64,000 nt of DNA from Hymenobacter sp. BT559 (GTDB lineage Bacteria > Bacteroidota > Bacteroidia > Cytophagales > Hymenobacteraceae): NCBI RefSeq assembly GCF_016427535.1, contig NZ_JAELXV010000001.1:744001-808000 (forward strand), written 5' to 3'. Of this stretch, positions 52,878 to 62,280 are shown piece by piece (position 1 is the stretch's first letter; each line of letters starts with the position of its first letter). Below the pieces are notes generated by a model that saw only the letters and a list, made by a program, of their open reading frames with translations, had not been told where the DNA came from and did not search any database. The position numbers were made by a program, and so were the translations under genes.

Positions 52878-53951
52878 TTACTGTTTCCACTTTTGCTGCC
52901 ATTTGGGGTACTCACTAGTCAGGAGCTTTTCGGGCCAGGTACTGGCGTACACGTAGCCGGTGCGGCGCTCATTTTCGATATCGGCTAGGCGGGCGTGCTT
53001 CACGCCATCGCGCCCCACGTAAATTGGTTGGTTGGTGTCGAGGTCGTAGAAGCGGGCCCACAGGGTGCTGCCGGGCGAGGGCACCATTACCCGGTCGCGG
53101 CCCTTAGGCTGCTTGGGGTCGGTGATGTCGGCCACGGCCATATTTTCAATTTTAGCGGCTCCGAACCAGGCTACTGCCGCTTCCACGGCGCGGCGCACCT
53201 CGGGGCTGGGCTGGTCGAGGCTCATCAAAAACTCGGTGATGCCCACCGACTCGTCGCCGCTCAGTGAGGCCAGCTCGAAGGCGCGGGCCGGGCAGGGCAG
53301 CAGCGTGCGGCGGTCGTGCTGAGCGCACCACACCGTGCGCTTGCCGTGCTGCATATACTGCGTTTTCAGGATGCACTGCACGCCTAGGTCCACTGCCCGC
53401 TGGGCTGGCGCCACGAGGGTGGGGTCTACAAGAGCGAAGTCGCCTTTTTTCTTGGCCACAGCTTGCAGCACTTTTAAGGCGTTCACCATGGCGTTGTCGT
53501 TGTAGGTAATCTGGGCGCGGTAGAGGTTGCTGAGCGGGTAATACTGCGGGAAGCCGCCGCTGGGCTGCTGCATCTTGAGCAGGTAGCGGATGCCTTTTTC
53601 GGCACCTAGGCGGTAGGCCGGGTTCTGGGTAGTTTTGAAAGCACCGAGTAGATAAGTGATTTCGCGGGTCGTGGCGTTGTTGTCGATGGTAGCATCCTCA
53701 CGGCTGGCGTCGCGGCGGGCATCCTGCAGGTCGGTGGCGCTCATGGGGCGCTTATAGTCCACCTTCACCTCGTTCACGGCCTTGGGCCAGCCACCCACGC
53801 TGCGCTGAAAGGCAAGCATCTTCTCGGCGGTGCTGTCCTGGGTTGCTGCCTGCGCCGGCTTAGGGGCTAGCACCAACGAGTGGCTGCGGCACGCGCCTAG
53901 GTTGGCAGCGGCCAGGCCAAGAGTAGCAGCAACGAGCAACGAATACTTCAT
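52878..53951 (-). CDS. Pectate lyase, PelA/PL10 family (probable lipoprotein)
   Basis: This 357-residue enzyme cleaves de-esterified homogalacturonan by beta-elimination. It starts with an export signal ending in a lipobox-like LGAC (about residue 21), so it is probably anchored in the outer membrane. PL10 features are RSVGGWPKAVNEV, ATIDNNATTREITYLLGAF, YNDNAMVNALKVLQ and RTVWCAQHDRRTLLPCPARAFELASLSGDES (conserved catalytic region). It directly follows SusD, linking the locus to pectin. Confidence 0.92.
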   Translation of the reverse strand: MKYSLLVAATLGLAAANLGACRSHSLVLAPKPAQAATQDSTAEKMLAFQRSVGGWPKAVNEVKVDYKRPMSATDLQDARRDASREDATIDNNATTREITYLLGAFKTTQNPAYRLGAEKGIRYLLKMQQPSGGFPQYYPLSNLYRAQITYNDNAMVNALKVLQAVAKKKGDFALVDPTLVAPAQRAVDLGVQCILKTQYMQHGKRTVWCAQHDRRTLLPCPARAFELASLSGDESVGITEFLMSLDQPSPEVRRAVEAAVAWFGAAKIENMAVADITDPKQPKGRDRVMVPSPGSTLWARFYDLDTNQPIYVGRDGVKHARLADIENERRTGYVYASTWPEKLLTSEYPKWQQKWKQ

Positions 53952-53974
53952 CAGTAGAAAGAAAGGCCAGCTGA

Positions 53975-54008
53975 CGCCTGAGCGGTTGCCTAGGTAGCCG
54001 CTCAGGCG
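53975..54008. repeat. Short perfect hairpin between pelA and susD genes
   Basis: CGCCTGAGCGG and CCGCTCAGGCG pair exactly (11 bp) around a 12-nt loop that contains CCTAGG. Confidence 0.85.
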
Positions 54009-54016
54009 CGTAGCAG

Positions 54017-55912
54017 TTAGTAGCCGAAGTTTTGCTTCAGGGCGGGGTCGGTATCGAGGGTGGTTTGCGGAATGGGTAGCAACTCCTTGCCTAGGCCCGC
54101 TACGTACTCGGCCGCCATGCCCGTGCCCGTGCTGTTGACGTTAGTAGTCGTAGTGGTGCCGCCCGTGGTGGTGCTGATGGGCACCACCGTGCCATTGGGC
54201 TGCAGGTTAGCCACGTAGGTGCCGTCGATGGACTGGCGCCAGTTGACGCGGACAATTCCGCTAGGTAGTGGCGTGGCTGGGGTAGTAGGCAAAAGAGACG
54301 TAGGCGTAGGCTTAAAGAACGAACGCGTCCATTGCACCTTGCCGCTCACTACCCGGTAAAACTGGTAGAGCGGCACGTTTTGGTACTGGCCTAGGCCCTG
54401 GCGCAGTAGGTTGAGGTTGGCCTTGGTCTCGCTGAGCTTAGAAGCCAGCAGGTTCCAGCGCAACAGGTCGTATTTGCGGATGCCTTCGGAGCCAAACTCC
54501 AGCAGGCGCTCGTTCACGATGGCGTTAAACATATCGGCCTTCGAGCCGGTGTTCAGGTTGGCAGCCGCAAGGTTACGGTTGTTGCCATAGCCGCGGGTAC
54601 GCACCTCCAGCAGGGCATTGAGGGCCGCCGTGGTGGGGCCATTCAACTCATTATCGGCCTCGGCAAACATCAGCAGCACATCGGCAAAGCGGATGATGGG
54701 CCAGTTGTAGCCTAGATAGTTGTTGGTGCCAGGCAGGGCCGGGCTGTGCCAGTCGCGCCGAAACTTGCCATCGTAAATCGTGTTCAGTGCCACGCCCGAC
54801 TGGTTATTGCTGCCATTAGCAAACTGGTAGGGCGCAATCGTAATATCGCGGCGTACGTCGGTCGAGTCGAAGGCGTAGAAGTAGGTCGGCACCACCGTCA
54901 CGGCGCCCTGGGTCGAGCCGTAGATGGGCGAGTTTTGCAAGCGCGGGCCGTTGTAGTAGCCCAGCTTAGAGTCGCCGGTGGCCGTGGAGCCCGCCATGCC
55001 TACCTCAAACATGATTTCGTTGGCAGCATCGCGGCGCTGCTGGTTTAGCCCTAGCCACAGGTCCGAGTAGCTCGGGTTCAGGTTGTGCTGGCTGCGCTGG
55101 TTCATCAGCTCCTGGCACTCCTGCCGGGCAATGCGGTAGTAGTCGAGGTAGTCGGTTTGGCGCGTCATGGTGTTGCCTTGCAGCGAGTAGCCACCGCGCT
55201 GGAGCGCAAGGCGCGCCCGCAGCGCTTTCACCGCACCTTTGGTAATGCGCTCGTTGCCAATACCCGCGTTCGAGCGGTAGGGCACCAGCTTCTCGGCCGT
55301 GGCCAGGTCTGCAATCAGGGTGGTCAGCGTCTGGTTGCGGTTGCCGTTGGGCAGGTTAAAATCCTGGTCGTAGCTCGAGGGCGAGAACTGCGCCGGCACG
55401 TCGCCCCAGTTGCGAATCAGCTCGTAGTAGTACTGCGCCCGCAAGGTCAGGGCTTCGCCGTAGAGGCGGTGCAGGGCTGCGGTGTCGGCGCTGGTGCCGG
55501 TGGTGTAAAGCGCCATCTGCGGAATATACTTGATGCAGATATTGGAGCGCTCCACGCCCTGGTACAGGTTATTCCAGGGGTTGATAATCTCGGTGTTGCT
55601 AGCAAAGGCCTTGTAGCGCGAGATGCCCCGGCGCCCCGTGTCGAAGGTGCCCGACGAGCCGATGAGCTCATCGGTATCGTAGGGGTAGTACATGCTAATG
55701 CGGGTGCCGTAGGTATTGTCGCCCGACAGCGGGTCGTAGGCGCCCAGCACGGCGCTGGTGGCCCCGCTCACTGTGCTGAACGTGGCCTCGGTGGTAGTGA
55801 GGGCCGTGGGCTCTATATCAAGGTAGCTTTTGCAGGAAGTGGCCAGCCCGGCCGCCCCGGCCAGCAGCACCGCCGCCGTGGCCTTCCGCGAAGTGAACTT
55901 AAAAACTTTCAT
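54017..55912 (-). CDS. SusD/RagB-family glycan-binding lipoprotein
   Basis: This 631-residue outer-membrane lipoprotein binds oligosaccharides at the cell surface and caps the SusC channel. The lipobox is LATSC (about residue 27) after a signal peptide. Typical SusD stretches include YLDIEPTALTTTEATF, GEALTLRAQYYYELIRNWGDVP, and NWPIIRFADVLLMFAEADNELNGPT near the C-terminal third. It follows its SusC partner; a hairpin lies between. Ligand inferred as pectin or galacturonide. Confidence 0.95.
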   Translation of the reverse strand: MKVFKFTSRKATAAVLLAGAAGLATSCKSYLDIEPTALTTTEATFSTVSGATSAVLGAYDPLSGDNTYGTRISMYYPYDTDELIGSSGTFDTGRRGISRYKAFASNTEIINPWNNLYQGVERSNICIKYIPQMALYTTGTSADTAALHRLYGEALTLRAQYYYELIRNWGDVPAQFSPSSYDQDFNLPNGNRNQTLTTLIADLATAEKLVPYRSNAGIGNERITKGAVKALRARLALQRGGYSLQGNTMTRQTDYLDYYRIARQECQELMNQRSQHNLNPSYSDLWLGLNQQRRDAANEIMFEVGMAGSTATGDSKLGYYNGPRLQNSPIYGSTQGAVTVVPTYFYAFDSTDVRRDITIAPYQFANGSNNQSGVALNTIYDGKFRRDWHSPALPGTNNYLGYNWPIIRFADVLLMFAEADNELNGPTTAALNALLEVRTRGYGNNRNLAAANLNTGSKADMFNAIVNERLLEFGSEGIRKYDLLRWNLLASKLSETKANLNLLRQGLGQYQNVPLYQFYRVVSGKVQWTRSFFKPTPTSLLPTTPATPLPSGIVRVNWRQSIDGTYVANLQPNGTVVPISTTTGGTTTTTNVNSTGTGMAAEYVAGLGKELLPIPQTTLDTDPALKQNFGY

Positions 55913-55950
55913 AAGGCTAGAAACTAGCTAAAGTGCGGGTGGGAAAATTT

Positions 55951-56044
55951 TGGTGCTTGGTTGTTGGTGCTTAGTGCTTAGTTGTTAATGCTTTGGCCTT
56001 CAGTAAAAAGGTCCTAAGCACTAAGCACCAGCAACTAAGCACTA
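55951..56044. repeat. Intergenic hairpin, AGTGCTTAGT family
   Basis: TGGTGCTTGGTTGTTGGTGC... (55951-55981) pairs with 56014-56044 over 31 nt with about two mismatches. It separates the SusC stop (56050) from the SusD gene and shares words with 45564-45653. Confidence 0.92.
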
Positions 56045-56049
56045 GTAAC

Positions 56050-59000
56050 CTACAGCCCTAGGTTGAGGCCAAACAGGAAGGCGCGGCTGCGGGGGTAGGC
56101 GGCGTAGTCGACGCCCGGCGTGAGCGGGGTGCTGCGGCGGGTGTTCACCTCCGGGTCGTAGCCCGAGTACTTGGTGAAGGTGTACAGGTTGTTGAGCGTC
56201 ACGTAGAAGCGTAGCGTCTGCACCTTCACGCGGCTGAGCAGGCCCTTGGGCAGCGAGTAGCCCACCGTGATGTTGTTGACGCGCAGGAACGAGCCGCTCT
56301 CGATGGCGTAGGAGTGCAGCAGGTAGTTGCCGCGCACCGGGCTCCAGATGGTAGCGTTGGCGTTCACCTGGTTAAAGGTGTTGGCATCGGTGATGAGCAC
56401 GCCGTTGTTGTCAGTGTAGCGCACCCGGTTGTTCATTTCGCTCAGCAGGTTGGCGTAGGAGGTGTTAGCCGTGCTGGTCGTAAATTCAATCTTGTTGGCG
56501 TTGTAGATGTCGTTGCCCAGCACGAAGTTGAGGAACACACTAGCGTCGAAGCCCTTGTAGGTGAACTGCTGGTTGAGGCCCCCAATCATCTTGGGGTTCG
56601 AGTTGCCAATGATGGTCTTGTCGGCTTCCGTCAGCTGGCCGTCGCCGTTCGCGTCGCGCAGCTTGAGCGAGCCGATAGCCACGGCGGTACCGGTTACGGC
56701 GGCGTTGCTGGCCACGCCATCGGCGAGCACGCCGGTGCGGGTGGCGTAGTTATACGACTTGAAGTCGTTGGCCGTGTAGTAGCCATCGGTCACGTAGCCG
56801 TACATCATGCCTACGGGCTGGCCTACGCGGGCCACGTAGTCGGGGCCCGATAGGGCAGTACCCGCCCAACCCGACTGGATGCTCGGAATCTCCGACAGCC
56901 CGCCTAGGTCCGTGATTTTGTTACGGTTGAACGTAGCGTTAGCTGTGGCCGACCAGGTGAAGTCTGGCGTCTGAATGACCGTGCCGCTCAGTTGCAGTTC
57001 CAGGCCCTTGTTCGAGGTCGAGCCGATGTTGCGGAACTGCGAGGTGTAGCCCGAGAAGCCCGGCAGTGGCTGCGCAATCAGCAGGTCGCGGGTGGTATTG
57101 TAGTACACGTCGGCCGTGAACTGCACGCGGTTGTTGAACAAGCCCACGTCCACACCCACGTCGCTGGTAGTGGTGATTTCCCAACGCAGGTTAGGGTTAG
57201 CCAAGGTCGAGCTGGCCGTGGCGGGCGTCGTTACGTGGTTGAGGGCATACGACGAGCTACCCGGCTGAAACAGCTGCGTGTACAAGAAATCGGGCACGCG
57301 GTTGTTGCCGGCCTGGCCGTAGCTCACGCGCAGCTTCAGGTCCGATACCTTGGTGAGGTAGTCCTTAAAGAAGTCCTCCTGCGAGATGCGCCACGCCGCC
57401 GAAGCACCGGGGAAAATACCACGGCGGGTAGCACCGGCCGCAAACTTCGACGAGAGGTCGTAGCGAGCCGTGGCCGACAGCAAATACTTGCCATCGTAGT
57501 CGTAGCTGAGGCGGCTGAAGCCCGAAACCAGACCATAATCGACCGGGATGCCAGTACTCGGTAGCACGGGCTGGGCCACGGTACCCACCGGCAACACGGC
57601 CTGGTTGATGTTGGCCAGGGCGCGCTCGGCGGTGATGTCGGCCGGCAAAAAGTTCGTTTGCACGAAGTTCTGGGTGGTGCGCTGGCGGTAGGTTTCCTCA
57701 CCCAGCAAAGCCGAGAACGTGTGCTTGTCTTTCTTCAGCGTGTAGGTGAGCGTGTTCGAGTTGTTGAGTGTGGTCGTGATGCCATTGGTGATGGTCACGA
57801 AGGGCAGGTTTTGGTAGCCGCCCGCCGCCTGCCGAATGGTCGGCGAGTACAGCCCGTTGAAGGTCCCTAGGTCGGTGTAAGTGATGTCAAAACCGCCCGT
57901 GGAGCGAAATGCCAGCGACGGTAGGATGTTAAATGACGCCGTAGCACCCATGTTGAAGGTGCGGCGCTTATCGGAGCGATACTCGTTGTTGATGGCCAGC
58001 ACCGGGTTTACCAGCGACGAGTTGGCGAAGAAATCGGGGTCGAAGTTGGCAGTCGGGTCTACGCCCGCCACACTCGTGGGCAGGTTAAAAGGGATGTACT
58101 GCACCGTGTTGCGCAGGCGCGACGTTACGCTGGAGCCGGTGTTCACCACTTGGCCGTTGCTGGAGGTACCTAGGGCGGCGCCGGTACCGGCGCCTAGGTT
58201 CTCCTGGTCGTTAAAGCGAGCATTGAAGCCTAGGCGAAACTTCTCGCTCGCCTTGGTGTCGATGCGGAAGTTCACCAGCTTGCGGTCGTAGCCCGAGCCC
58301 AGTTGAATGCCATCCTCCAGGTTGCGGGTCAGGCTCAGGTTGAAGGTCGTGGCCTTGGTGCCGCCGCTCACCGATACGTTGTGCGTTTGCTGCATGGCAC
58401 TGCGGCCAAACACCTGCTCCTGCCAGTCTTGGTAGGGTAGGTTGCGCAGGTTGTTCAGGGTATCGCCATTGAAGTTGAGCGAGCCGAATACTTGCCGGAA
58501 CGTGTTGATGCCGCCCGATACGCTGGCGCCCGAGCCCGTGAGCTGCGCCCGCTCGTATTCCCAGTTCAGGTAGTCGGCTGGGCCCATCACGTCGAGCTTC
58601 TTGGCCAGCTTGCGGAAGCCCCCAAAACCATTGTACGACACCGAGGTGCGGCCTTCGCGGCCGCCCTTAGTGGTGATGATAACTACGCCGTTGGCCCCGC
58701 GGGCACCGTAGATAGCGGTCGAAGAGGCGTCTTTCAGCACATCGACCGAGGCAATGTCTTGCGGCGCGATAACCGACAGTGCGTTCTCAATCTGAATGCC
58801 GTCTACGATGTAGAGCGGCGAGTTGTCCTGGGTAATGGAGCCGCCGCCGCGCACCTTCACTTGCACGCTGTTGTTGCCGGGCGTGCCTTCCGAAGAGGTC
58901 AGCTGCACACCAGCCAGGCGGCCCGTCAGGGCCTCAGCGGCCGAGTTGACAGGAATATCCTTAATCTGCTGGGCATTCACCGACGAGATGGCGCTCGTAA

Positions 59001-59358
59001 CGTCGCCGCGCCGAACCTCTTGGTAGCCAATAACCACCACATCGTCGAGCGACTGCACATCCGATACCAGCGTAACGTTGATGGTGGTTTTGTCGCCTAC
59101 GGCTATTTCCTGGCTCACGTAGCCCACGAAGCTGAAGCGCAGCGTGGTCGTTTTGCTGTCGGCGGGCACGTTGATGGTGTAGCCGCCATCAACGGCAGTG
59201 GAGGCGCCGCTGGTAGTGCCTTTGAGCAGTACCGTTACGCCCGGCAGAGTCTCGCCGTCTGACCCTTTGACGATGCCACTCACTGCACGGGTTTGGGCCA
59301 GGGCCGCGCCCACGCTGGCGCACAGCACAAGCCAGAGTAACAGGAAATGTCTTTTCAT
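56050..59358 (-). CDS. SusC/RagA-family TonB-dependent outer-membrane channel
   Basis: This large receptor of about 1102 residues starts at the ATG at 59358, giving a signal peptide (MKRHFLLLWLVLCASVGAALAQ). An N-terminal carboxypeptidase-like domain (GIVKGSDGETLPGVTVLLKGTTSGASTAVDGGYTI) precedes the plug (DDVVVIGYQEVRRGDVTSAISSV, VQVKVRGGGSI, SVDVLKDASSTAIYGARGANGVVIITTKGG) and the barrel. The order SusC, SusD, pectate lyase and uronate genes defines a small pectin utilisation locus. Ends AFLFGLNLGL. Confidence 0.96.
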   Translation of the reverse strand: MKRHFLLLWLVLCASVGAALAQTRAVSGIVKGSDGETLPGVTVLLKGTTSGASTAVDGGYTINVPADSKTTTLRFSFVGYVSQEIAVGDKTTINVTLVSDVQSLDDVVVIGYQEVRRGDVTSAISSVNAQQIKDIPVNSAAEALTGRLAGVQLTSSEGTPGNNSVQVKVRGGGSITQDNSPLYIVDGIQIENALSVIAPQDIASVDVLKDASSTAIYGARGANGVVIITTKGGREGRTSVSYNGFGGFRKLAKKLDVMGPADYLNWEYERAQLTGSGASVSGGINTFRQVFGSLNFNGDTLNNLRNLPYQDWQEQVFGRSAMQQTHNVSVSGGTKATTFNLSLTRNLEDGIQLGSGYDRKLVNFRIDTKASEKFRLGFNARFNDQENLGAGTGAALGTSSNGQVVNTGSSVTSRLRNTVQYIPFNLPTSVAGVDPTANFDPDFFANSSLVNPVLAINNEYRSDKRRTFNMGATASFNILPSLAFRSTGGFDITYTDLGTFNGLYSPTIRQAAGGYQNLPFVTITNGITTTLNNSNTLTYTLKKDKHTFSALLGEETYRQRTTQNFVQTNFLPADITAERALANINQAVLPVGTVAQPVLPSTGIPVDYGLVSGFSRLSYDYDGKYLLSATARYDLSSKFAAGATRRGIFPGASAAWRISQEDFFKDYLTKVSDLKLRVSYGQAGNNRVPDFLYTQLFQPGSSSYALNHVTTPATASSTLANPNLRWEITTTSDVGVDVGLFNNRVQFTADVYYNTTRDLLIAQPLPGFSGYTSQFRNIGSTSNKGLELQLSGTVIQTPDFTWSATANATFNRNKITDLGGLSEIPSIQSGWAGTALSGPDYVARVGQPVGMMYGYVTDGYYTANDFKSYNYATRTGVLADGVASNAAVTGTAVAIGSLKLRDANGDGQLTEADKTIIGNSNPKMIGGLNQQFTYKGFDASVFLNFVLGNDIYNANKIEFTTSTANTSYANLLSEMNNRVRYTDNNGVLITDANTFNQVNANATIWSPVRGNYLLHSYAIESGSFLRVNNITVGYSLPKGLLSRVKVQTLRFYVTLNNLYTFTKYSGYDPEVNTRRSTPLTPGVDYAAYPRSRAFLFGLNLGL

Positions 59359-59482
59359 AAGAGCAGCAGGAGAAAAATGGGTGGGAATTGAAATAAGTGG
59401 CGAGAGTGAGGGGCTGCGGACTGGCATTGCTGCCAGCGAGCCTAGGGCTAGGTAGGAGCGGGCTGCTAGCCGCCGGCCGGGC

Positions 59483-59491
59483 CAAAAACTA
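59483..59491 (-). promoter_or_regulatory. Candidate -7 element for susC
   Basis: On the minus strand this reads TAGTTTTTG, one base longer than the TAnnTTTG consensus, about 125 bases before the susC ATG in an AT-rich stretch. No clear TTG at the usual distance was found. Confidence 0.45.
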
Positions 59492-59612
59492 TTTTTTTAA
59501 ACTTTAGCAGGATAAAATGCCTAAGCGGAGCCGGGCAACTGCTATCGGATGCCTCGAAGTTTAGCGAATGATGGGCGCCTGATGAAGCCCTAGCGCGTTT
59601 TTATTTGCGCAA

Positions 59613-59630
59613 ACGTTATCGGTAACGTTC
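59613..59630. promoter_or_regulatory. LacI-type palindromic operator candidate
   Basis: AACGTTA-TCGG-TAACGTT is a perfect 7-bp inverted repeat around a 4-base centre with CG, the layout of LacI/PurR operators. It lies between susC and the divergent lacI gene, and would suit repression by the LacI protein at 59757. Confidence 0.7.
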
Positions 59631-59756
59631 CCAAAACCCGCCTCATGCGGCGGCAAAAGCCCGAGTAGCCCGCGGCATCGATTTAAGTGATACCTTTAGA
59701 TGCTAGCCCAGGGCCGGGTTTTTAGCTCAAAATTTGTATTTTAATTATATTTTAGC

Positions 59757-60785
59757 TTGGAAGCCGCCACCCTCAAAGACATTGCCCGCGAACTCAATAT
59801 TTCGGTCTCGACCGTGTCGCGGGCCTTGCGCGACAGCTATGAGATAAATGCCGAAACCAAGCGCATTGTGATGGAGTGCGCGGCTCGCCTGCACTACCGC
59901 CCCAACCCCATTGCACTCAGCCTGAAGGGTAGTAGCAGCAAGGCCATCGCGGTTATCGTGCCGCAGATTGCTAATTATTACTTTTCGCAGGCCATCAATG
60001 GCATCGAAGATGTGGCCAACCGCCGGGGCTACGACGTGCTCATTTTCCAGACCCACGAAACCTACGACCGCGAAATAGCCAACCTGCGCCAGGCCCTAGC
60101 CCGCCGCGTCGACGGCGTGCTCATCTCACTCAGCAGCGAAACCTCCGACCTGACGCACCTGCAGGAGCTACAGCAACAAGGCACGCCCATTGTGCAATTT
60201 GACCGGGTATCGGCCGAGGTGAATACGCCCCGCGTAGTAGCCGACAATTTTGGGGGCGCCTTTGCCGCTACCGAGCACCTTATTAAGACTGGGCGGCGGC
60301 GCATTGCGCACCTCACTATTCAGCCCTGGCTCAGCATCACGCAAGAGCGGCTGGCGGGCTACCGCGCGGCCCTGGAGCAAAACGGCTTGCCCTACGACGA
60401 GAGCCTGGTGCGCTTCGGTACCTTCGGCCCCGACGAGGTAGGGCCGCTGGTAGATGAGCTGCTGGCCCTGCAGCCCCGACCCGATGCCTTTTTCACGGCC
60501 AGCGACCGGCTGGCCCTAGGGTGCCTGGGGGCGCTACGCCAACGCCGCATCAGCATTCCCGATGAGGTGTCGCTCATCGGCTTCACTAATCTCAACGTGG
60601 CCGATTTGCTATCGCCCTCGATGAGCACCGTGGTGCAGCCCGCCAAGGAAATCGGCCAGACCGCCGCCGAGCGCCTGCTCGACCTCATCGAGCGCAAGCA
60701 GCGCCCCGCGTTGCCCATTACCACGACTACCATTCCCACCACCATGCAGCTGCGCGAATCGACACAACTGGCGGTAGTGGCCTAG
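59757..60785 (+). CDS. LacI-family transcriptional regulator
   Basis: This 342-residue repressor has the N-terminal helix-turn-helix LKDIARELNISVSTVSRALRDSYEINAETKRIV, the hinge YRPNPIALSLKGSSSKAIAVIVPQIANYYFSQAINGIE and a periplasmic-binding-like sensor domain. The start is TTG: an in-frame TAA lies 15 bases upstream and no ATG precedes the helix-turn-helix. It diverges from the pectin locus and probably responds to a galacturonate pathway intermediate (known regulators of such loci bind KDG or uronates; inference here). Its TAG stop lies inside CCTAGG. Confidence 0.93.
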   Translation: MEAATLKDIARELNISVSTVSRALRDSYEINAETKRIVMECAARLHYRPNPIALSLKGSSSKAIAVIVPQIANYYFSQAINGIEDVANRRGYDVLIFQTHETYDREIANLRQALARRVDGVLISLSSETSDLTHLQELQQQGTPIVQFDRVSAEVNTPRVVADNFGGAFAATEHLIKTGRRRIAHLTIQPWLSITQERLAGYRAALEQNGLPYDESLVRFGTFGPDEVGPLVDELLALQPRPDAFFTASDRLALGCLGALRQRRISIPDEVSLIGFTNLNVADLLSPSMSTVVQPAKEIGQTAAERLLDLIERKQRPALPITTTTIPTTMQLRESTQLAVVA

Positions 60786-60822
60786 GGAGGGTGGTAATCT
60801 TTGATAGCGGAATCGCCAAGCT

Positions 60823-61395
60823 ATGTATCCTGCCTTGCTGGCCAATGTGGCTCAGTACATATCCCTTACCTCTGCTGAGCAAGCCTATTTCAGCAGCTTG
60901 CTGGTGCCGCTCCGGGTGGCGCGTTTTGGCTATGTGTTGCAGGCTGGGCAGCCTACTCGCTCCCTATTTTTTGTGGTGCGGGGCTGCGTGCGCACCTATG
61001 CTACCGATGCGCACGGCCAAGAAACTGTGCTGGGCTTTGCCTGGGAAGGGTGGTGGGGTGGCGATGCCGCCAGCGCCATGGCGGCGCGTCCCGCTACCCT
61101 CACTATTCAAGCACTCGAAACGACCGAGGTCTTGCTCCTGAGCTTGGAGCGACTGGAGCAGCTTTGCACGCGCGTGCCCGCCTTCGAACGCTTCTTTCGC
61201 TTGCTGTTTCAGAATGCTTTTCTACTGGAGCAGCGCCAGCGATTGGCCTTGCTACAGTGGCCCGCCGCCGAGCGCTACGCCCGCTTTTGCCGCCAGTACC
61301 CGCGCCTTCGCCAGCGGGTAGCCCAGAAGTACATTGCCTCGTACCTGGGCATGACCCCCGAGTTTTTGAGCGCGCTGCGCACCCGGCACGGCTAG
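60823..61395 (+). CDS. CRP/FNR-type cyclic nucleotide-binding domain protein
   Basis: This 190-residue protein has an effector domain like CRP: RFGYVLQAGQPTRSLFFVVRGCVRTYATDAHGQETVLGFAWEGWW. The C-terminal part (FCRQYPRLRQRVAQKYIASYLGMTPEFLSALR) fits the short helix-turn-helix of Bacteroidota CRP/FNR proteins, which end close after the recognition helix. It lacks obvious Fe-S cysteines, so a nucleotide or other ligand is likely. It lies 37 bp after lacI on the same strand; targets unknown. Confidence 0.85.
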   Translation: MYPALLANVAQYISLTSAEQAYFSSLLVPLRVARFGYVLQAGQPTRSLFFVVRGCVRTYATDAHGQETVLGFAWEGWWGGDAASAMAARPATLTIQALETTEVLLLSLERLEQLCTRVPAFERFFRLLFQNAFLLEQRQRLALLQWPAAERYARFCRQYPRLRQRVAQKYIASYLGMTPEFLSALRTRHG

Positions 61396-61506
61396 GCGCT
61401 AATTCTTAAGAAAGCTTAAGTTTTTGGGCGTTTGCCTAGGGGAGCTTTGTGATTAGTTAGCTGCGCTAGTGATGCAGCCGCTTTTCTTCCTCTATTTCTT
61501 CTGGCG

Positions 61507-62199
61507 ATGACTCCGCTCGTATTCATTCCTGGCCTGCTGTGCACGGCCGAACTCTTTACGCCTCAGCTAGCCGCTTTGTGGCCCCACGGCCCCGTGATGG
61601 TGGCCTCTACGTTGCAAGGCGACACTATCGCGGAGATGGCCACCGCGATTCTGGCGCAAGCCCCGCCTCAGTTTGCGCTCGTGGGCTTGTCGATGGGGGG
61701 CATGATTAGCCTCGAAATTATGCGCCAAGCGCCACAGCGCGTACTGAAGCTGGCTTTGCTCGACACCTCGGCCCAGCCGGCCTCGCCAGAGCAGGCCATC
61801 TTTTTTCGCGGCCTGCTGGACCAGGCGCGCAGCGAGGACGCGGCCACCGTGCTAGGAGAAACGCTAATCTCGGTTCTACATCCGGCTCACCAACACGACC
61901 CAGCGCTACGGGCGGTCAATCAGCGCATGGGCGCGGCCGTTGGCTTGGCAGGCTTTGCCCACCAAGTAGAAGTTGTGCTCTCCCGCCCCGATAGCCGACC
62001 CAGTTTAGCCGCTATTGCCGTGCCCACCCTCGTGCTGGTAGGCGAGCAAGACCAACTGACACCGCCCGACGCCGCCAGGGAGCTAGCAGCGGGCATTCCG
62101 CACGCCAGCCTCATCATTATTCCTGACTGCGGACACGGCTCGACGATTGAGCAGCCGCAAGCCGTCAATGATGCTTTGCTGAGCTGGTTGCTTGACTAA
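61507..62199 (+). CDS. Alpha/beta hydrolase
   Basis: This 230-residue single-domain hydrolase has a complete triad: nucleophile Ser in VGLSMGGMISLEI, Asp in VGEQDQLTPP and His in PDCGHGSTIEQP. The beginning LVFIPGLLCTAELFTPQLAAL holds the oxyanion loop. No signal peptide, so it is cytoplasmic. Family members are esterases or acyl hydrolases; substrate unknown. It lies downstream of the CRP-like gene on the same strand. Confidence 0.88.
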   Translation: MTPLVFIPGLLCTAELFTPQLAALWPHGPVMVASTLQGDTIAEMATAILAQAPPQFALVGLSMGGMISLEIMRQAPQRVLKLALLDTSAQPASPEQAIFFRGLLDQARSEDAATVLGETLISVLHPAHQHDPALRAVNQRMGAAVGLAGFAHQVEVVLSRPDSRPSLAAIAVPTLVLVGEQDQLTPPDAARELAAGIPHASLIIIPDCGHGSTIEQPQAVNDALLSWLLD

Positions 62200-62280
62200 C
62201 AACTGCTTTTAGCAGTGCTATGCTGGCAGCGCGTACTATTTAAAATAGAGCATTACCCCACTTACAAGTTGTAGAAGACC

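Larger units (their letters stand above)
59359..59756. other. Divergent control region between the pectin locus and lacI
   Basis: This is a 398-bp spacer without genes. It holds the operator candidate at 59613 and a TAGTTTTTG element for susC at 59483-59491. AT-rich stretches before both start codons, including TTAATTATATTTTAGC directly before the lacI TTG, suggest a short leader there. Confidence 0.7.

Noticed and set aside
54746-55927. Plus-strand frames opposite SusD (54746-55048, 55085-55927)
   Set aside because: The minus-strand SusD reading has a lipobox and family motifs throughout; the plus-strand frames are Val/Ala/Gly/Arg-rich shadows.
58492-59262. 256-residue plus-strand frame opposite SusC
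   Set aside because: It is Arg/His/Val-rich without motifs. The opposite strand encodes the SusC N-terminal and plug domains.
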